Assembly: GCA_050180895.1 (NCBI GenBank)
Contig: JBFXDS010000008.1
Coordinates: forward strand, 120,993 to 184,992
Direction of reading: 5' to 3'
Source of the DNA: JBGPEQ01 sp050180895
GTDB lineage: Bacteria; Pseudomonadota; Alphaproteobacteria; Dongiales; Dongiaceae
DNA length: 64,000 nucleotides
A model generated the notes under the pieces. The model was not told where the DNA came from, made no database searches, and saw only the letters and a list, made by a program, of their open reading frames with translations. The number at the start of each line of letters is the position of its first letter. Within the stretch, counting starts at the first letter, position 1. This document shows, piece after piece, positions 36,958 to 45,245 of the stretch. The position numbers were made by a program, and so were the translations under genes.

Positions 36958-39036
36958 ATGAATGCCATGCTCGCTGCTTCCGGATTCGAGATCGGCGTCG
37001 ATATTGGAGGAACCTTCACCGACGTCGTGTGCTATCGGCGTGGGGAGCCGATTCGTCTTATCAAGGTTTCCAGCACCCGCTCGGACCCGAGTATCGCCGT
37101 GCTCGAAGCCCTTAGGACGATCGAGGAGCGCTGGGGCATCAAGCCGCGACAAATCTCTCGGTTCGCTCACGGCACGACGGTTGCTACCAATGCCGTGCTC
37201 GAGCGCAAAGGAGCGCGAGTCGGCCTGCTGACCACAAAGGGTTTTAAGGACATTCTTGAAATCGGCCGTCAAGCGCGACGCGCCTTGTACAGCGTGATTC
37301 TGCAACCCGAAACGCCCGGGTTTCTCGTCCCGGGCGCTCGACGCAAAGAGGTGAACGAGCGCATTGGTGCCTCCGGCGAGGTGCTTGTGCCGCTGGACGA
37401 GGCGTCGTTGATTCGCGCTGTCGGTGAGCTCGTTCAGGATGGTGTCCGATCTTTTGCGGTCTCGTTCCTGTTTTCGTTCCTGCATCCGGATCACGAAGTG
37501 CGTGCGCGTCGCCTGATCCACCAGACCTGCCCCGACGCGGAAGTTTCCCTCTCTTGCGAGGTGGATCCAGCATTTCGCGAGTATGAACGCACCCTCGTCA
37601 CCGTATTCGACAGCTATATCAAGCCGGTTGTCCGCGGCTATATTGCGCGGCTGGAGCAAGGCCTCGGCCGGACCGGCGTGTCCGCACCCCTCCAGATCAT
37701 GCATTCGCGGGGCGGTACCTCAGTCGCGGCTCTCGCGCGCGAACGGCCGGTACGCTTGTTCCTATCCGGCCCGGCCGCGGGCGTCATCGGCGGCTCGATG
37801 GTTGGCCGCTCGATAGGCTCGGACGACCTGATCACGATCGACATTGGCGGCACGAGTAGCGATATAGCCCTTGTCAGCAAGGGCAAGGCCTTGATCCGTC
37901 CAGAGGGAATCATCGACGGATTTCCAGTCCGCGTGCCGATGATCGATGTCAACGCGATTGGCTCTGGGGGCGGAAGCATTGCGTGGATCGACGACGCGGG
38001 TGGACTTCGCGTAGGCCCCCAGTCGGCGGGCAGCGATCCCGGACCCGCATGCTACGGTCGCGGGGGAACGCAGGCCACGGTGACGGACGCATCCCTCGTG
38101 CTCGGTTATCTCAACCCGAGCAACTTCGCGGGTGGTTCGGTCAAGCTGCACACGGATAAGGCAGTCGATGCGATCAGGACGAAGATCGCGGAGCCGCTTC
38201 GCCTGTCGGTCGAGGAAGCCGCGCTCGGGGTGCATCGCGTCGTCAATGCGCAAATGTCGGAAGGTATCCGGCTGGTCTCGATCCGTCAGGGACTCGATCC
38301 AAGGAACTTCACGCTGATTCCTCTCGGCGGTGCAGGGCCGCTGCACGGGACGGCTCTGGCGCGCGAGCTGGGCATGACCCAGGTCGCGGTCCCGCGCTAT
38401 CCAGGTGTGTTGTCGGCGATGGGATTGCTGGCGGCGGGAATTGAACATGACGTCTCGGTCGCCTTTCCCCGCCCCCTCGCCGATTTGGATCTGCAAGAGG
38501 TCCGAGCCGGACTGAGGGAGCTTGATGCTCAGTGCGATGCCCAAATGGCTCTTGAGAACGCATCGAGGGAGGAGGTAACGATTCGTTACTTCGCCGATGT
38601 GTGCTACGTCGGGCAGGCGCACCACCTCGAAATTCCTCTCCGCATGGACGCGCCGGACGCGATTGCTGCGCTCTATGAGGAGTTCTTGGTCGCTCACGAC
38701 CAGATCTACGGCCATAGCACGCGATCGCCGGCTCGCATCGTCAACCTACGGACGGTCCATCAGACCCGTGCGATTGACCTTATCGACGAACTCGAACCGG
38801 CGGCGCGGCCGGACAATCCCGAAAGAGGCGAACGTCAGGTCCTGTTCGCGGGATCGAGGGCCCCGGTCGCAACCGCGATATATGATCGCGCGGCACTCGG
38901 ACCGCGCTCGACCATCGATGGTCCGGCGATCATTGAGCAATCGGACACGACGGTCTTGATCGAACCGGGGTGGCGGGCGCAATGCGTCGCGGGAGACTGT
39001 TTGTTGATTTTCCCCAAAGCCGCGCTTGGAAAGTAG
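36958..39036 (+). CDS. Hydantoinase/oxoprolinase subunit A (HyuA), pair 3
   Basis: A 692-aa HyuA protein with IGVDIGGTFTDVVCYRRGEP, FAHGTTVATNAVLERKGARV, IDIGGTSSDIALV, VNAIGSGGGSIAWIDDAGGL and GPACYGRGGTQATVTDASLV. Compared with HyuA2 it has its own N-terminal and C-terminal sequence, so it probably differs in substrate. It lies 39 bases after the lyase gene and is paired with hyuB3 five bases downstream. No separate operator is seen, so it should be expressed from the operator 3 unit. Confidence 0.88.
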   Translation: MNAMLAASGFEIGVDIGGTFTDVVCYRRGEPIRLIKVSSTRSDPSIAVLEALRTIEERWGIKPRQISRFAHGTTVATNAVLERKGARVGLLTTKGFKDILEIGRQARRALYSVILQPETPGFLVPGARRKEVNERIGASGEVLVPLDEASLIRAVGELVQDGVRSFAVSFLFSFLHPDHEVRARRLIHQTCPDAEVSLSCEVDPAFREYERTLVTVFDSYIKPVVRGYIARLEQGLGRTGVSAPLQIMHSRGGTSVAALARERPVRLFLSGPAAGVIGGSMVGRSIGSDDLITIDIGGTSSDIALVSKGKALIRPEGIIDGFPVRVPMIDVNAIGSGGGSIAWIDDAGGLRVGPQSAGSDPGPACYGRGGTQATVTDASLVLGYLNPSNFAGGSVKLHTDKAVDAIRTKIAEPLRLSVEEAALGVHRVVNAQMSEGIRLVSIRQGLDPRNFTLIPLGGAGPLHGTALARELGMTQVAVPRYPGVLSAMGLLAAGIEHDVSVAFPRPLADLDLQEVRAGLRELDAQCDAQMALENASREEVTIRYFADVCYVGQAHHLEIPLRMDAPDAIAALYEEFLVAHDQIYGHSTRSPARIVNLRTVHQTRAIDLIDELEPAARPDNPERGERQVLFAGSRAPVATAIYDRAALGPRSTIDGPAIIEQSDTTVLIEPGWRAQCVAGDCLLIFPKAALGK

Positions 39037-39041
39037 CGACT

Positions 39042-40724
39042 ATGAGCAACGTCAGTGCTGTATGGGACCCGATCACGATTGAAGTCGTGCGCCACAAACT
39101 TGATGGCATCGCGAATGAAATGCAGTCGACCTTGCTGCGAAGCTCGTTCTCGCCCGTGGTGCGAGAAGGACTCGACGCATCGGCAAGCCTATTCACGGTC
39201 GCGGGAGAACCTCTTGCGCAGGCAGTCGCCATACCGATTCATCTCGGGACGATGATCCCTATCGTCCGAACGATCGTCGACACGTATCCGATCGAGCAAA
39301 TGGCCGAAGGCGACATATTTATCCTCAATGATCCCTATGCCGGCGGTACCCATCTGCCCGACATCGGTCTCGTGATGCCGGTAGTTCACAGTGGGCGCGT
39401 GATTGCGCTTAGCGCCGCCATCACGCACCACCAGGACGTAGGTGGAATGACACCCGGCTCTGTACCGACCAACGCGAGGGAAATTTTCCAAGAGGGGATT
39501 CGATTACCGGCGCTAAGACTTCGTGAGCGCGGCGTTATGAATGAGACCCTCTTGCAGATCATCAGGCTCAATGTGCGGATGCCGGAAACCTTCATGGGCG
39601 ATCTCAATGCGCAGATAGCGGCTTGCACGGTCGGCGCGCGTCGTCTCGGCGAGTTGGCCGCCCGCTATGGCCACAATTTGATCCTGAGCATCTTCGACGA
39701 GCTTCTCGACCGATCGGAATTATTGACGCGCGAAGCGCTGCGGCGAATCCCGAACGGAACATATAGGTTTGTCGATTGGATGGACAATGACGGTGTCGAC
39801 CTCGAACAGCGTGTTCGCGTTGAGGTGTCTGTCAGGATCGACGACGGAACGATGCATTGTCGATTTGATGGAACGGCGCCACAAGTGAAGGGCCCCATCA
39901 ACTGTGTACCGTCGGGGTCGCTGGCGGCGGCGTACTTCGCGGTTCGTGCTCTGACCGACCCCAGCATACCGAGCAACGGCGGGTGCTTTAGGCCTGTCAC
40001 TGTGGAACTGCCCGAGGCAAGCCTCGTCAATCCTGTCGAACCGGCGGCTGTCAATGCGCGGACGCCGACGATCAAGAGGGTGACGAGTTGCATCTTGGCG
40101 GCCTTCAAGGAGGTGATGCCCGACAAGGTCCCCGCCGACTCGGCCGGTGAGACCGTCACCCAGGCATTTGGGTTCCAGCGTCGCAACGGAAAATCCGTCG
40201 TCGCGGGAGAATTCCTATCGGGCGGCAGCGGCGGGAGCGCAATTGCGGACGGCGTCGACGTGATCGACACGGATGCCACGAATTGCATGAACCTGCCGGT
40301 CGAGGCTCTTGAAATGGATATGCCGGTGCGGATCGAACGGTTCGGCTTGGCGATCGATTCGGGCGGTCCGGGCCTTCACCGCGGTGGTCTCGGGATGGTT
40401 CGTGAGTACCTGATCCTCGCCGATCGCATCGTTTTCAGCCATCGTGGCGAGAGATACTTCACGCCCACGTTCGGCTCACATGGCGGTGGCTCAGGAGCGG
40501 TCTCGAGCGGCACCATCATCCGCGCAGACGGCCGAGTCGAACCTATTCAGTCGAAGACCGAAACCGTCCTAGCAAAAGGTGATCGCCTCATCCTCGTCAC
40601 GCCGGGAGGTGGAGGATACGGTGACCCCCGCGACCGCGACCGCGCGCTCGTCCAGGCGGATATCGCTGATGGCAAGGTGAGCTTGGCGGCTGCGCAGGAC
40701 ATCTACGAGATACCGCAAGCCTGA
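39042..40724 (+). CDS. Hydantoinase/oxoprolinase subunit B (HyuB), pair 3
   Basis: A 560-aa Hydantoinase_B protein: DPITIEVVRHKLDGIANEMQ at the N terminus, GDIFILNDPYAGGTHLPDIG as the metal region, DGTAPQVKGPINCVPSG, and GGSGAVSSGTIIRADG with GGGGYGDPRDRD near the end. Partner of HyuA3. It is the last gene of the seven-gene unit. The stop is only five bases before a transposase remnant, so any further gene of the unit has probably been lost to that insertion. Confidence 0.87.
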   Translation: MSNVSAVWDPITIEVVRHKLDGIANEMQSTLLRSSFSPVVREGLDASASLFTVAGEPLAQAVAIPIHLGTMIPIVRTIVDTYPIEQMAEGDIFILNDPYAGGTHLPDIGLVMPVVHSGRVIALSAAITHHQDVGGMTPGSVPTNAREIFQEGIRLPALRLRERGVMNETLLQIIRLNVRMPETFMGDLNAQIAACTVGARRLGELAARYGHNLILSIFDELLDRSELLTREALRRIPNGTYRFVDWMDNDGVDLEQRVRVEVSVRIDDGTMHCRFDGTAPQVKGPINCVPSGSLAAAYFAVRALTDPSIPSNGGCFRPVTVELPEASLVNPVEPAAVNARTPTIKRVTSCILAAFKEVMPDKVPADSAGETVTQAFGFQRRNGKSVVAGEFLSGGSGGSAIADGVDVIDTDATNCMNLPVEALEMDMPVRIERFGLAIDSGGPGLHRGGLGMVREYLILADRIVFSHRGERYFTPTFGSHGGGSGAVSSGTIIRADGRVEPIQSKTETVLAKGDRLILVTPGGGGYGDPRDRDRALVQADIADGKVSLAAAQDIYEIPQA

Positions 40725-40726
40725 GG

Positions 40727-41442
40727 GCGGTCGATGCCAGCCTGATCGTAGCGGATACGAACAAGCAGTGCTCCGTTCCTGGCACCGAGTGGAGCAAGGA
40801 ACACGACGTCGCAGTCGAGCTTGCTGGCTCTGTAAAGCAGCAGGTCGTCATTCATGACTTTGCGAGTGCTCGTGAGGGCCTTTCCTGCCGGACAGGTGTA
40901 GACATCGCGCTCCTTGTCGAAGGCGAAATCCTCCCGGCTGAAAGTACCATCGTCGCGCTTCGACTTGTCGATAACCGGGATATGCGGCGCGATCTGCTTG
41001 TCGACGCGCCAGTGGAGCGTTGGCGCCGAGCCGTAGGCTGTGTCAGCCGCCAATCGCCCGGGCTTGATGCTGAAGCGCTCCTCGGTCCACTCGATGGCGG
41101 ATGGCGCGCGAGGCCTCGACACCCAGTCTGCCTGCTCAAGATACGGTGCTGTCCGAAGGAGCCGGTGCGCAAGATCCCGCGCAAGTATCTACGAGGAGGC
41201 CCGCGATATCGCTCGGGTACTCGGCAAGACCGAGGCGTTTCGAACAGTCGCGCCACGAGCGAAAGCGCGTCGAGATGCTGTTCGCCCATTTGAAACATAT
41301 TCTGAAGCTCGGCCGTCTTCGGTTGCGCGGACCCCGGGGCGCCCAGGACGAGTTCACGCTGGCCGCGATCGCCCAGAACTTACACAGGCTGGCCAAGCTC
41401 GTCGCGCCACCGCCGCCCATTGCCGTTGCATGTGTCGGGTAA
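40727..41442 (+). pseudogene. IS1182-like transposase remnant with internal inversion
   Basis: Three pieces of one DDE transposase lie side by side. A plus-strand piece (about 40730-40800) reads VDASLIVADTNKQCSVPGTE. A minus-strand piece (40808-41122) reads PGRLAADTAYGSAPTLHW and IDKSKRDDGTFSREDF, ending YRASKLDCD. A plus-strand piece (41127-41442) begins CLLKIRCCPK and ends RKRVEMLFAHLKHILKLGRL, with frameshifts. Turning the middle piece round would join LDCD to CLLK in the correct order, so a segment of about 320 bp has inverted. The N-terminal part and about 80 middle residues are missing. The next 220 bases (to 41663) probably hold the IS right end. Confidence 0.7.
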
Positions 41443-41663
41443 GCGTCAGATCGGATCAGAGTTGCATCAGGCGTCGGCACCCACATCCACGCCGCCGCTC
41501 CGACCCGGCAAGCGGCAAGACCGAGCTCGCGGCCGTTTCGCAACCGCCGACCTCCCGCCTCTTTCGGCGACTTCTGCAACAAAATCGGCACTTCTACGAC
41601 ATGCCGGGATGTCCGCTGTGTCGTCGCTATCGGGGAAAGCGGACCTTGGGCAAGCCGCGCTCA

Positions 41664-42263
41664 CTAGTATGTCGCATTGATGATGCGCTGCACGGTACCA
41701 ACGCCAATGCCGAGATCCCTCGCAATCCTGTGAATGCCTTTACCGGTTGCCCTCGCTGCCCTCACAGCCTCCTCAGTTGGCTCGCCAATCCTTGGCCGAC
41801 CCAGGCGTTTGCCCTGCGCCCGAGCTCGTGCCAAACCGGCTTTCACTCGATCCTGGATCATCGCCCGCTCGAACTCGGCAAACACACCGAGCATCTGAAA
41901 CATAGCCTTGCCACTTGGCGTTGAGGTGTCGAGACCCTGCTGATGCAGGTAGAGGTCAACGCCTTTGGCCTTCAATTCGCCAAGCAGGCCCACCAAGTCC
42001 TGCAGACTCCGGCCCAGCCGGTCGACAGACCAGGCGGCTACAAGATCGAACTCACGCCGGGAAATTCCTTTGCAGAGGGCATCGAGGGCGGGCCGACAAT
42101 CACGTCCCTTCGCGCCGCTTATCCCCGCATCGGCAAAAACATGCACAACGTCCCAATTATGGCGTTCCGCGACTTGCTGCAGTTCGCGCTTTTGGTTTTC
42201 GACAGTCTGCCCGTCTGTAGACACCCGCACGTACAGCGCAACCCGTTTGCTTTGCTTCGGCAT
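41664..42263 (-). CDS. Serine recombinase (resolvase/invertase, Pin-like)
   Basis: A 199-aa small serine recombinase. VALYVRVSTDGQTVENQ contains the catalytic Ser in the YxRVS motif; AAWSVDRLGRSLQDLVGLL and FQMLGVFAEFERAMIQDRVK carry conserved Arg residues. A C-terminal helix-turn-helix is visible (GIHRIARDLGIGVGTVQRII). Length fits resolvases/invertases of transposons and plasmids, not the large integrases. It could be a Tn3-type resolvase remnant or have catalysed the nearby inversion. It is the only intact recombinase in the island. Confidence 0.88.
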   Translation of the reverse strand: MPKQSKRVALYVRVSTDGQTVENQKRELQQVAERHNWDVVHVFADAGISGAKGRDCRPALDALCKGISRREFDLVAAWSVDRLGRSLQDLVGLLGELKAKGVDLYLHQQGLDTSTPSGKAMFQMLGVFAEFERAMIQDRVKAGLARARAQGKRLGRPRIGEPTEEAVRAARATGKGIHRIARDLGIGVGTVQRIINATY

Positions 42264-42667
42264 GGAGGATCCTCCTGCTCCGAAGCTGAAATGTTAGCAA
42301 GGCTAGCTACGATAAACAAATGATTTCTGTATAAACGTTTCTCGGTTTGTAAATGCCTTCATTCCAATGGTCTAGCTATCTGCGCTGGAGGGAGGTTTTC
42401 TGTACACGACGTGGGGGCGTACAGGCGCGACAGCGGCGGCATGTGGGGACTCGAACAGATCGGCTCGAAGGCAAGCTGGTATGGCGGCAGGCGGCGATCA
42501 GCTGCCGGCTTAGCGCAAATTGGTGTCCGTGATACCTGACCCCAGTTGCTTGGCTGGTTTCGGGCGGTGCACCCACCCCCGGGGCGGGCAAACGCAAAAG
42601 CGGGTCCCAATAGCGCGCCACCCACCATTGGCTCCGAGAATCGCCGCGGCGCACAAGGTCATGGGCT
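42264..42667. other. Intergenic island DNA, nothing firm
   Basis: About 400 bases upstream of the recombinase. The AT-rich part (42290-42360) probably holds its promoter, with an AAACGTTT core at 42333-42340. The rest has only random-looking short frames on both strands. No tRNA, IS end or known gene is recognised. Confidence 0.4.
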
Positions 42668-43415
42668 TCATCTCGGGCCGTGGAGCGGCTCAGCTCTGGT
42701 ATCGACCAACCACATGTATGCTGTCAATCTTTCATCGTCTGCTTCGTTCAGTATCCAAACGGCAGCCTCATACCCCGCGGAATCTTCCGCGGTTATGTCT
42801 GGCGCCATGTGCATTGGCTCCCGCGCCACCTGTGAGTTACGCCCGTTTGGGTCATCTGCACAGTCATCCGGCCCGCTCTCATCCCAATCCTCGTCGTCCT
42901 CCTGCTCAGGATGGTCCTTGCTTCGCCAAAGGGTAACTAAGACCATGTGAATGCCCTGAACGGCGTCCTTTTGACTCCATTTCTGTTCGAGCGACGAGAG
43001 GAGGTGCGGCCGCACATCGTTAGCTAGAAACATAAGCACGGCGATCTCGAACGCGCGCTGGTTTTCGAGATCGTCAACCCATTCCCTGGGGTCAAAACCC
43101 AATTGGCCCGCCAAAAACCGGCTGCCACGAGTGTCACTCCAAGTTCTTCTGCCCAGTGGGCTACTTCTTCCTCGGGCTCCCAACGGAGATCCCAGGCCAC
43201 CTCACAAAAGTCTCGGTACAACGAAGCTAGCCTTACAAACCGCATGGCTACCAGCGATCGCTCGAGCTCGTCGCGATGCTCGTGAGCCCCGCCTCGCCAA
43301 GAGCTGCCCATGCTGCCTGCGCCCAAATCAACTCGGGCTGATCCACCCAAACATTGAAGGCGTCTTCGGCTACAGCCTTAACGTCTTGCCATTCCAAACG
43401 GCTTACTTGGTCCAT
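42668..43415 (-). pseudogene. Unknown acidic protein gene with two apparent frameshifts
   Basis: Three minus-strand frames follow one another with similar codon use. From ATG 43415: MDQVSRLEWQDVKAVAEDAF up to a stop after about 57 residues. A second frame: SLVAMRFVRLASLYRDFCEV, then EEEVAHWAEELGVTLVAAGF. A third frame: DPREWVDDLENQRAFEIAVL to the stop at 42668, with an acidic stretch EQEDDEDWDESGPDD. Together they would make a protein of about 245 residues with no signal or membrane segment. I know no family. It is either a decaying gene or carries sequencing errors. Confidence 0.45.
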
Positions 43416-43558
43416 GGCGCCTTAACCTGAGCACAGCCTATGCAGCGATGACGGGCAGCGGCTGCTGTTCGGTACCCGAAAACAAACTTCAAGTCATACC
43501 AACACTACCGCATCTCATTTCATGGTCAATAGGTCGACCCGAACTGAAAATCCGGGGC

Positions 43559-44008
43559 ATGATAAGCGACCTGAAGCGCAAGATTGGGACCCGCGTGCGG
43601 ATTGCTCGCCGACATCGAGCAATGACTCAAGAAGACCTCGCTGAAGCCATCGACCGGACGGTCGAGACCGTGTCGAACATCGAGCGCGGTCGAACCCTTC
43701 CGAGTATCGACACTTTGGAGCAGCTAGGGCGACACTTGAGATTCCACTTCGGGACTTTTTTTGCCATCGGCGAGGGGCACAAGGGCGCCAACCGACGGAG
43801 GTACGAGCTAGAGGGCAGGCTCCTAGAGGCAATCCGGTCGCTGTCTGATCAAGACGACGAAATCGCCGTAGGTCAGATCGAGATCATCGCAAGGGTCCGC
43901 GGTCGCCGACGCTGGGGCCAGCAAGGTCGCGATTCGTCAGATCGTGGTCCCGATTTTTTCCGCATCCGGCAGGTGTCCGTGAGCGTGCCGGCTTCACCGC
44001 GCTGCTAG
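43559..44008 (+). CDS. XRE-family HTH regulator
   Basis: A 149-aa protein with an N-terminal Cro/C1-type helix-turn-helix: GTRVRIARRHRAMTQEDLAE, then AIDRTVETVSNIERGRTLPS (residues about 10-60). The rest is charged and unassigned. ATG 43559 begins the domain properly; an upstream in-frame ATG (43448) would add 37 residues without HTH character. Small XRE proteins near island ends commonly control excision or maintenance genes. It is the last island gene before the tRNA. Confidence 0.75.
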   Translation: MISDLKRKIGTRVRIARRHRAMTQEDLAEAIDRTVETVSNIERGRTLPSIDTLEQLGRHLRFHFGTFFAIGEGHKGANRRRYELEGRLLEAIRSLSDQDDEIAVGQIEIIARVRGRRRWGQQGRDSSDRGPDFFRIRQVSVSVPASPRC

Positions 44009-44121
44009 GCCTCCAGCCCAAGTCGGCGGCAATTCAGAGCTGCACGTTGGCAAACATTGGCGGGCATGACTGTCACGATCCCGGTGGTGCTCCGCGCATC
44101 GAGGACAAGGCACGCGCCTCT

Positions 44122-44139
44122 ATTAGCCCAAGGTCCAAT
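44122..44139. repeat. 18-bp near-palindrome, copy 3
   Basis: ATTAGCCCAAGGTCCAAT, matching copy 2 (14901) at 16 of 18 positions. It lies 118 bases left of the right attachment repeat, a position comparable with copy 2 relative to the left repeat. Confidence 0.45.
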
Positions 44140-44257
44140 ATTATTTGTCGTAACCGCGAGTCATGATGGGGGATGTTCGACGAGATGGGAAGGAGCGGCC
44201 GTGATTCCTTCAGGGTGCTTCCGCAGTGCTTCCGCAGCGGTGGCCGACCTCGGAAAG

Positions 44258-44334
<77 letters not shown>

Positions 44335-44584
44335 TCGGGGCGGGCGATGTGGAAATGTCCCCTGTAACCATAGTGGAAGGTCTGCGCCGACGCAAAGGCA
44401 GGCGCGCCGGCCGCGGTCCGGCCTCCGTTCAGCGGAGGTTCAGGAGAGTTAGTTATGCCGCAGCTTCATTTTGTCGCAGTCTTGATCCGATTGTCGTGCC
44501 GACCCATGTGAGCGGAGGCGAGGCTCGCGTCTCGTTCCCGCCCTTTGGGGCCACCCGAACCAGATGCTTAGGAAAGGGCCTCGC

Positions 44585-45241
44585 ATGTCCCTCTGCCTGC
44601 GTGGCCGGCCACGAACGAATTGTCGTTCCTTCGGCCGGTCGATCCACCTCCTGGCGCTCGCCGTCCTGCTCCTGATCTCTCCCGCCGCCGGCGTCGGCGC
44701 CGAGGAGGCCGGACCGACGGCGGTGGTCTCCACCTTCCAGGACAGGCTGCTGGCCACCATGAAGGAAGGCCGCGCGCTCGGTTTCGCGGGCCGCTACCAG
44801 CGGCTGCTGCCGGCGATGGAGGACGCCTTCGATCTCCCGCAGATGGCCCGCATCGTCGTCGGCGCCCGCTGGGCCAAGATGAGCGAGGCGGAGCGGACCC
44901 AGGTCGTCGATCTGTTTCGGGAATTCTCGGTCTCCACCTATGCCAGCGAGTTCTCCGACTTCGGCGGCGAGCGGTTCGAGACCGGCGGCGAGCAGATCCA
45001 GGCCGGGCTCGGCACGATCGTCGAGACCCGCCTGATCCTCACGGATGGGGCGCCGATTGCCCTGAACTACCTGCTGCGTCAGACGCCGGCGGGCTGGCGG
45101 ATCGTCGACGTCTATCTCGCCGGCACCATCAGCGAGCTGGCGCGGCGGCGCGACGAGTTCGCCAGCATCATCCGCAGCCACGGCGTCGACGGCCTGATCG
45201 CGCTGCTACGGAAGAAGAACCAGGAACTCGCCGGAAGCTGA
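44585..45241 (+). CDS. hpnM: HpnM/MlaC-like periplasmic hopanoid-transport protein
   Basis: A 218-aa secreted protein with a basic start and hydrophobic signal (LLALAVLLLISPAAGVGAEE). The mature part has the MlaC/Ttg2D fold pattern: FAGRYQRLLPAMEDAFDLPQ, MARIVVGARWAKMSEAER and a C-terminal GWRIVDVYLAGTISELARRR. MlaC-like proteins carry lipids across the periplasm; the version beside HpnN is called HpnM and is linked to hopanoid traffic to the outer membrane. ATG 44585 has GGAAAGGG at a good distance. It converges with hpnN, their stops only four bases apart. Confidence 0.8.
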   Translation: MSLCLRGRPRTNCRSFGRSIHLLALAVLLLISPAAGVGAEEAGPTAVVSTFQDRLLATMKEGRALGFAGRYQRLLPAMEDAFDLPQMARIVVGARWAKMSEAERTQVVDLFREFSVSTYASEFSDFGGERFETGGEQIQAGLGTIVETRLILTDGAPIALNYLLRQTPAGWRIVDVYLAGTISELARRRDEFASIIRSHGVDGLIALLRKKNQELAGS

Positions 45242-45245
45242 GGCG

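Noticed and set aside
40703..41442. Two separate head-to-head transposase fragments
   Set aside because: A third plus-strand piece at 40730-40800 and the matching breakpoints are better explained by one gene with an inverted middle.
42333..42340. AAACGTTT as a fourth LacI operator upstream of the serine recombinase
   Set aside because: Only the 8-base core matches; flanks (AT and CTC) differ from the GG..CC arms and the gene is not part of the cargo.
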